A stretch of DNA of 64,000 nt, taken from positions 1-64,000 of the forward strand of contig NZ_JAVVQU010000012.1 of NCBI RefSeq assembly GCF_036655075.1. The letters run 5' to 3'. The notes under the pieces were generated by a model. That model saw only the letters and a list, made by a program, of their open reading frames with translations. It searched no databases and was not told the DNA's origin. Below, piece by piece: positions 59,671 to 64,000 of this stretch; within the stretch, counting starts at the first letter, position 1; every line of letters begins with the position of its first letter. The DNA is from Holtiella sp036655075. Its GTDB lineage: Bacteria > Bacillota > Clostridia > Lachnospirales > Cellulosilyticaceae. The position numbers and the translations under genes are program-made.

Positions 59671-61416
59671 TTAAGACATGTAAGATACAACGCCACGTGT
59701 ACTATCCATACAAACTGTTGTACCATTTTTTAAGATTTTAGTTGCATTTGATGCACCTACGATTACAGGAATATCTAGAGCCATTCCAACGATTGCCGCA
59801 TGTGAGTTAACACCTGATTGCTCAGTAATGATACCCGCTGCTTTTTTAATAAGAGGGAAAAGTTCATTTGAAGTTTGTGGAACAACTAAGATGTCCCCTT
59901 CATTGAAGTTCTTTTTCACATCTTCTTCAGTGTGACAGATACATACGTTACCGTTTACACTTTTTTCGTTAAGGCCTGTTCCAGATACTAAGATCTTTCC
60001 CACAACGTCAACCTTCATGATATTTGTTGTACCAGATACACCAAGAGGCATACCACCTGTAAGTACTACTAAATCACCTTTTGATACGATTCCTGTTTGT
60101 TCTGCAGCTTCGATAGCTGTTTCGAATAAATCAGTTGTGTTTTCTTTTTCTTCCATAAGAACTGGAATAACACCCCATGTCATAGCAAGTTGGTGATAAG
60201 TTTCTTTAGAAGTTGTACATCCAATGATTGGACATGTTGGACGGTATTTAGAAATCATGTGTGCTGTACGTCCTGATTTTGTTACAGTAACGATAGCTTT
60301 TGCACCAAGATCATGTGCTGCTGCACATGTTGAGTTAGAAATAGCATGTGTTACGTTTTGTACTTCCACATCTTTTCTGTGTTTGAAACGACTTACATAG
60401 TCAATATCTCTTTCTGTTTGAAGTGCGATACGAACCATGATTTTTAATGCTTCTACTGGGTAAAGACCTGCTGCAGTTTCACCTGAAAGCATGATTGCGC
60501 TTGTACCATCGTAAATAGCATTTGCAACGTCGTTAGTTTCTGCACGTGTTGGTCTAGGATTTTTCATCATAGAGTCAAGCATTTGTGTTGCAGTAATAAC
60601 TTGTTTACCTGCATTGTAAACTTTTTTGATAATCATTTTTTGAAGAGCTGGTACTTCTTCAAGCGGGATTTCTACGCCCATGTCACCACGCGCAACCATT
60701 ACACCATCTGCTACGCGAATGATCTCATCGATATTGTTAACACCTTCACGGTTTTCAATTTTTGCAATGATTTTGATGCCATTTCCGTTATATTCTTTAA
60801 GAATTTTACGAATTTCTAAGATATCCTCAGCTGTTCTTGTGAAAGATGCTGCGATGAAGTCAAATCCTGTTTTAGCACCAAAAATAATATCTTCTCTATC
60901 TTTTTTACTAATGAATGGCATAGAAAGACTAGCTTCTGGTAAGTTAACCCCTTTATTGTTTGAAAGTGCACCATCATTAATAACTTTACAGACAATATCT
61001 GTGTTATCTTTAATCTCGATAACATTTAATTCGATAAGACCATCATCTAAAAGAATTGCAGAACCTACATGAACATCGTTTGGCAAGTTTTTGTAAGTTA
61101 CACTTACGATTTCTGTTGTTCCTTCTAATTCTCTTGTTGTAAGTGTAAATGTATCACCTTTTGTAAGCATGATTTTTGAATCTTTGAATTTACAAATACG
61201 AATTTCTGGACCTTTTGTATCAAGCATAGTTGCTACTGGAAGCCCTAATTGCTCTCTAAGCTTTACAACGGTGTCAAATTTTAATTTGTGACCTTCGTAA
61301 TCACCATGTGAAAAGTTGAAACGTGTAATATCCATACCTGCAAGCATTAATTCACGTAATACTTTTTCATCATCAGTTGAAGGCCCAAGTGTACATATGA
61401 TTTTTGTTTTTCTCAT
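59671..61416 (-). CDS. pyk: Pyruvate kinase with C-terminal PEP-utilising domain
   Basis: A 581-residue enzyme that transfers phosphate from PEP to ADP in glycolysis. The barrel, B domain and C domain (about 1-470) include TKIICTLGPS, NFSHGDYEGH, MLDTKGPEIR, AKIENREGV, MVARGDMGVEIP and TRAETNDVANAI. The extra C-terminal domain (about 480-581; SGVNSHAAIVGMALDIPVIVGA) resembles the phosphohistidine domain of PEP-utilising enzymes, as in Bacillus pyruvate kinases. The start chosen is the ATG at 61416, eight bases after GGAG; the GTG at 61425 lies too close to it. Monocistronic. Confidence 0.97.
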   Translation of the reverse strand: MRKTKIICTLGPSTDDEKVLRELMLAGMDITRFNFSHGDYEGHKLKFDTVVKLREQLGLPVATMLDTKGPEIRICKFKDSKIMLTKGDTFTLTTRELEGTTEIVSVTYKNLPNDVHVGSAILLDDGLIELNVIEIKDNTDIVCKVINDGALSNNKGVNLPEASLSMPFISKKDREDIIFGAKTGFDFIAASFTRTAEDILEIRKILKEYNGNGIKIIAKIENREGVNNIDEIIRVADGVMVARGDMGVEIPLEEVPALQKMIIKKVYNAGKQVITATQMLDSMMKNPRPTRAETNDVANAIYDGTSAIMLSGETAAGLYPVEALKIMVRIALQTERDIDYVSRFKHRKDVEVQNVTHAISNSTCAAAHDLGAKAIVTVTKSGRTAHMISKYRPTCPIIGCTTSKETYHQLAMTWGVIPVLMEEKENTTDLFETAIEAAEQTGIVSKGDLVVLTGGMPLGVSGTTNIMKVDVVGKILVSGTGLNEKSVNGNVCICHTEEDVKKNFNEGDILVVPQTSNELFPLIKKAAGIITEQSGVNSHAAIVGMALDIPVIVGASNATKILKNGTTVCMDSTRGVVSYMS

Positions 61417-61635
61417 GTTTTTCACTCCATTACTCTAGCTGTCTAATCTATTTTGTTTCCTTTACATCATACTGTATATAGGCCCCTATATTCAAGTGCG
61501 AATCTAGGGATTTGTTAATTTTGTAGATATTTATATAGTATGCCTAATTATTTTACATTTATTTAGTGCTTCTGTTATCTAGTTTTTTACATTTTTGTAC
61601 ATTTTTTATTTATTTTCTTTGTCAAATATAGTACT

Positions 61636-61872
61636 GTAAATATATGGAAACAACGAGATTCCTACGAAAAAAAGTGTTTTTTTTGCTTAACCAGGATACT
61701 TAGCCTAACTTTCACACCCATGTTACTCGCTTCCACTTCTCTTGAAAAACTAGATTATGCTACCTATCACAACGGGGAACGTCTTACTTTTGCAGACACT
61801 TTTAAAGATGTCAATTTCAACAAAAAAAGGGAGCTGACTAGTGCAACTCCCTTTCTTTATTCACTTTTATAA
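61636..61872 (+). other. Long open stretch resembling a degraded membrane transporter gene
   Basis: Between pyk and tRNA-Leu the plus strand stays open from about 61636 to TAA at 61870-61872. It reads LTRILSLTFTPMLLA followed by LEKLDYATYHNGERLTFADTF and NFNKKRE. The DYxxYxxGxR pattern and the hydrophobic run before it faintly recall GPH-type MFS sugar symporters. There is no ribosome binding site or normal start, and the 3' end is shared with the tRNA-Leu terminator, so it is more likely a remnant or chance frame. The remaining part, 61417-61635, is AT-rich and only contains a possible -35 box (TTGACA, 61625-61620) for pyk. Confidence 0.25.
61826..61854 (-). terminator. Terminator of tRNA-Leu
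   Basis: AAAGGGAG / CTCCCTTT with a 13-nt loop, followed on the minus strand by a run of seven T. It lies 20 bp downstream of the tRNA. Confidence 0.88.
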
Positions 61873-61873
61873 G

Positions 61874-61957
61874 TGCAGGTAACAGGACTTGAACCTGCAT
61901 GAAGAAACCCTCAATAGAACCTGAATCTATCGCGTCTGCCATTTCCGCCATACCTGC
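61874..61957 (-). tRNA. tRNA-Leu (anticodon CAG)
   Basis: An 84-nt class II tRNA on the minus strand. Acceptor GCAGGTA / TACCTGC with discriminator A, anticodon stem ATAGA / TCTAT and loop TTCAGGT (anticodon CAG, reading CUG), a long variable arm (GAGGGTTTCTTC) and T-arm with GTTCAAGTC. CCA is not encoded. A T-rich terminator follows. Confidence 0.95.
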
Positions 61958-62068
61958 TTATGAATGGATTGATACTTTTTATTTTAGCACTTTTTAATTC
62001 AACAAGCAAGATAGCTTTCTAAATTTTATATTTAATTTGTCATTTATTAATCAATTATTTTATTATCT

Positions 62069-62569
62069 TTATTTTATAGCTACCCCCATTATATAACCTA
62101 CCAATATAAATCCTAGGTTCCACAGTGTAATACCACCTATAGAATAAATTGTAAAGCTCCACATTTTCATTTTTCCTGTTCCTGCTATTAAGGAAATAAG
62201 TGTCCTCGCTATAGGAATCAGTCGACTTACAAATACACCTTTATTACCATAGCGCTCAATATATCCAAAGCTTTTATCAATAGCTGGCCTAGATTTTTTA
62301 TATTTCGTATAGACTTTATCCACTACCGGACTTCCTATAAAGTATCCCATTGCGTATAGACTATAACTCCCTAAGATTCCCGCTATAATAGATACCACTA
62401 AAGCATAAATAAAATTAATATCACTGGTTGCTACTAAAAAACCTGCTGCCGGCATAATAATACCTGCTGGCAACCCTGGTAAATTCAAATACTCTAAGTA
62501 TACAATCACAAACAAGAAGATTATCCCATAATCTTTCATATATTGTATCACTACGTCTATGTTCTCCAT
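62069..62569 (-). CDS. DedA family membrane protein (VTT domain)
   Basis: A 166-residue integral membrane protein with the VTT/SNARE-associated domain pieces YLEYLNLPGLPAGIIMPAAGFLVA, GSYSLYAMGYFIGSPV and SRLIPIARTLISLIAGTGKM (family Arg included). DedA proteins flip undecaprenyl phosphate or phospholipids across the membrane (UptA and related) and use proton force. Shorter than E. coli members (about 200-220). It is monocistronic, behind GAGGATAAAAG. Confidence 0.9.
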   Translation of the reverse strand: MENIDVVIQYMKDYGIIFLFVIVYLEYLNLPGLPAGIIMPAAGFLVATSDINFIYALVVSIIAGILGSYSLYAMGYFIGSPVVDKVYTKYKKSRPAIDKSFGYIERYGNKGVFVSRLIPIARTLISLIAGTGKMKMWSFTIYSIGGITLWNLGFILVGYIMGVAIK

Positions 62570-62781
62570 CTTTTATCCTCATTATGTCTAATTTTTATTT
62601 TCCATACTCTTATTATAGATAGTTTAACCAGAATTATAATCCTATACAATATACTTTAGTAAAAAAACATTAAGAAAGCATAAAGATTGCTTCCATTTTT
62701 CTAAAGTGCTTGATATACTTATCCTATTGCATCTTTAGAATGAATGAATTAATTATTTGTGTACTAAAAGGAGTTGAACTT

Positions 62782-63642
62782 ATGGCAATTAAAATTGTAA
62801 CAGATAGTACCTCTTATATACCAGAGTCACTGGCTAAACTTTATGATATTTCTATCGTTTCACTAAACGTTATATTAGATGGTGTTAGTCACCGTGAACT
62901 AGAACTCTCAAATGACAGCTTCTATACTCAAATGGCTGCCACACGAGAAATTCCTACTTCTTCTCAGCCTATTCCTGAAGAAATGATGACAACTTTTGAG
63001 GCACTTATTAAAGAGGGCCACAGTATACTAGGAATTTTTCTCTCTTCAGAAATGAGTGGTACTTATGCAAGTGCTCACTTGATGCGTGACATTGTTCTTG
63101 AAAAATATCCTGAAGCTGACATCCACTTTTTTGACTCACTTACAAACTGCATGCAAATGGGCTTTATTGCTATTGAAGCAGCCAAAGTTGCTGCATCAGG
63201 CGCCTCTATGGAGGTAGTCCTTGAGCATTGTTCTTATGTCCGTCAAAATAGTCATTTTGTTTTCACCCCTGAAGTATTAACTTACCTACAAAAAGGTGGT
63301 CGCATTGGTGGGGCTGCAGCTCTTCTTGGTAACTTTCTTCAAATCAAGCCTATTTTAACAGTAAATATAGATGGTAAAACAGATGTTTATACCAAAGTTC
63401 GAACTAAGAAAAAAGCCGTGTCCAAACTGATTGAAATTATGCTAGCTGACATAGGTACTAAAGAAAACTTAGAAGACATCATTGTACACCATATCAATTG
63501 TGAAGAAGAAGGCCTAGCACTTGCACAGGCACTCGAGCTACACCTTGGCAAAACTGTATCCATCCAATCAATCGGTCCTGTTATTGGCCTTCATGTAGGC
63601 CCTGGTAGCCTAGGCATAGCCTACCATTATAAGACACATTAA
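62782..63642 (+). CDS. DegV family protein (fatty-acid-binding)
   Basis: A 286-residue two-domain DegV protein: DSTSYIPESLAKLYDISIVSLNV near the N-terminus, the conserved TSQP and SSEMSGTYASAH region, and the C-terminal HVGPGSLGIAY motif contacting bound fatty acid. FakB-type DegV proteins present fatty acids to the kinase FakA for phospholipid synthesis; no FakA gene is seen in this window. The start chosen is ATG 62782, with AAAAGGAG nine bases upstream (an in-frame extension to 62710 lacks a site). It is monocistronic. Confidence 0.93.
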   Translation: MAIKIVTDSTSYIPESLAKLYDISIVSLNVILDGVSHRELELSNDSFYTQMAATREIPTSSQPIPEEMMTTFEALIKEGHSILGIFLSSEMSGTYASAHLMRDIVLEKYPEADIHFFDSLTNCMQMGFIAIEAAKVAASGASMEVVLEHCSYVRQNSHFVFTPEVLTYLQKGGRIGGAAALLGNFLQIKPILTVNIDGKTDVYTKVRTKKKAVSKLIEIMLADIGTKENLEDIIVHHINCEEEGLALAQALELHLGKTVSIQSIGPVIGLHVGPGSLGIAYHYKTH

Positions 63643-63687
63643 AGATGTGTGCTTATAACTTATTAAGTATTAGTAGCCTCAATAAAT

Positions 63688-63735
63688 AAAACGAGCTATA
63701 AAACTAGAAATTAAATTCGTTTTATAGCTCGTTTT
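63688..63735 (+). terminator. Terminator of the DegV gene
   Basis: AAAACGAGCTATAAAAC / GTTTTATAGCTCGTTTT, 17 bp perfect with a 14-nt loop, followed by ATTTA. The core and the loop start (CTAGAAATTA) are shared with the terminator at 6584-6631. Confidence 0.88.
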
Positions 63736-63757
63736 ATTTACATCAACCTTTAAATAA

Positions 63758-64000
63758 GAATTCGAAAGCTTTAATAATCCTATTTTAATGACATCCAACT
63801 GCATTGTACCGCCTAAATCCTCCTACAAGGATCTGTACACAACAGGTGCAGCTGGCTGTGCAAAATATAGATATAATAAGTTGGACCTTGGTACGAACAA
63901 AAAGCAGTTATTGTCCTTCTTTCTCCAAATGTAGCTCATGTATTAGTCAACAACTTTGGCATTGCTGGTATTCAAACTGTAGAAGATGCCTGTCATGTAC
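63758..64000 (+). pseudogene. hcp: Hydroxylamine reductase (hybrid cluster protein) gene with several deletions and a frameshift
   Basis: The plus strand carries short, in-order pieces of Hcp. From 63758: EFESFNNPILMTSNCIVPP, then SYKDLYTTGAAG, then CAKYRYNKLDLG (a hybrid-cluster Cys motif), then in another frame from about 63880 WYEQKAVIVLL and SPNVAHVLVNNFGIAG to the window end. In intact Hcp these segments are separated by roughly 115, 48 and 23 residues, which are missing here, and the change of frame follows a join within cttgg. The N-terminal half with the first four Cys is absent. It is certainly a broken gene. The 3' end, if any, is outside the window. Confidence 0.88.

Overview
This is a low-GC Firmicutes (class Clostridia) chromosome segment. 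The gene content points to a Lachnospirales/Cellulosilyticum-like anaerobe: a glmS ribozyme, a preQ1 riboswitch upstream of queT, a PAS-linked [FeFe]-hydrogenase, a bifunctional-length pyruvate kinase, GerM-like and DUF4358 lipoproteins, and a MacAB/TolC-like exporter in what looks like a Gram-positive. The genus is an inference. There is no rRNA, CRISPR array, prophage or intact insertion sequence. A 100-base N gap at 8544-8643 shows this is a draft scaffold; its two flanks carry the same 55 bases, so the gap is probably an assembly artefact.

Layout. 1-8.4 kb: a WYL regulator, an MFS exporter, a TPR-type regulator, a Fic remnant, glmS with its ribozyme, and a heme-sensing-like (HsmRA) operon behind an 18-bp palindrome. 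8.6-12.3 kb: an MBOAT/DHHW/DUF4358 operon probably acylating a cell-surface polymer. 12.5-18.1 kb: a Cys-rich pentapeptide protein, a three-gene sensory hydrogenase module and a MATE pump. 18.4-23.1 kb: secreted or lipid-anchored envelope proteins (transglutaminase-like, GerMN, unknowns). 23.2-27.7 kb: TolC-like / MacB / ABC ATPase / adaptor operon. 28-33.5 kb: threonine dehydratase, PduL, mannose-6-P isomerase, a eukaryote-type hexokinase and YitT. 33.7-39.4 kb: bactofilin pair with YhbD, then clpB behind an unknown ribbon-helix-helix gene. 39.6-42 kb: sulfatase with a divergent AraC regulator. 42.5-46.8 kb: a cyst(e)ine catabolic set (CyuA desulfidase, cystine-type symporter, CoA-disulfide-reductase-like flavoprotein). 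47-55.4 kb: ABC-F, methyltransferase, queT, CBS protein, HAD phosphatase, CDF metal exporter and AbgT transporter. 55.8-63.6 kb: CBS-ACT protein, tRNA-Thr, HAD, MgtC, LrgAB, pyruvate kinase, tRNA-Leu, DedA and DegV.

A recurrent theme is gene debris not visible as long ORFs: a truncated Fic gene (about 4.0-4.3 kb), a MATE C-terminus (18.26-18.33 kb), an alpha/beta-hydrolase C-terminus (33.63-33.75 kb) and a multiply deleted hydroxylamine reductase (hcp) at the right edge (63.76-64.0 kb). Most genes lie on the minus strand in short operons separated by strong hairpin terminators. No clearly novel multi-gene system is proven here. The best candidates for new biology are the surface acylation operon with its small partner gene, the sensory hydrogenase module, the cyst(e)ine cluster, and the unknown DNA-binding protein ahead of clpB.
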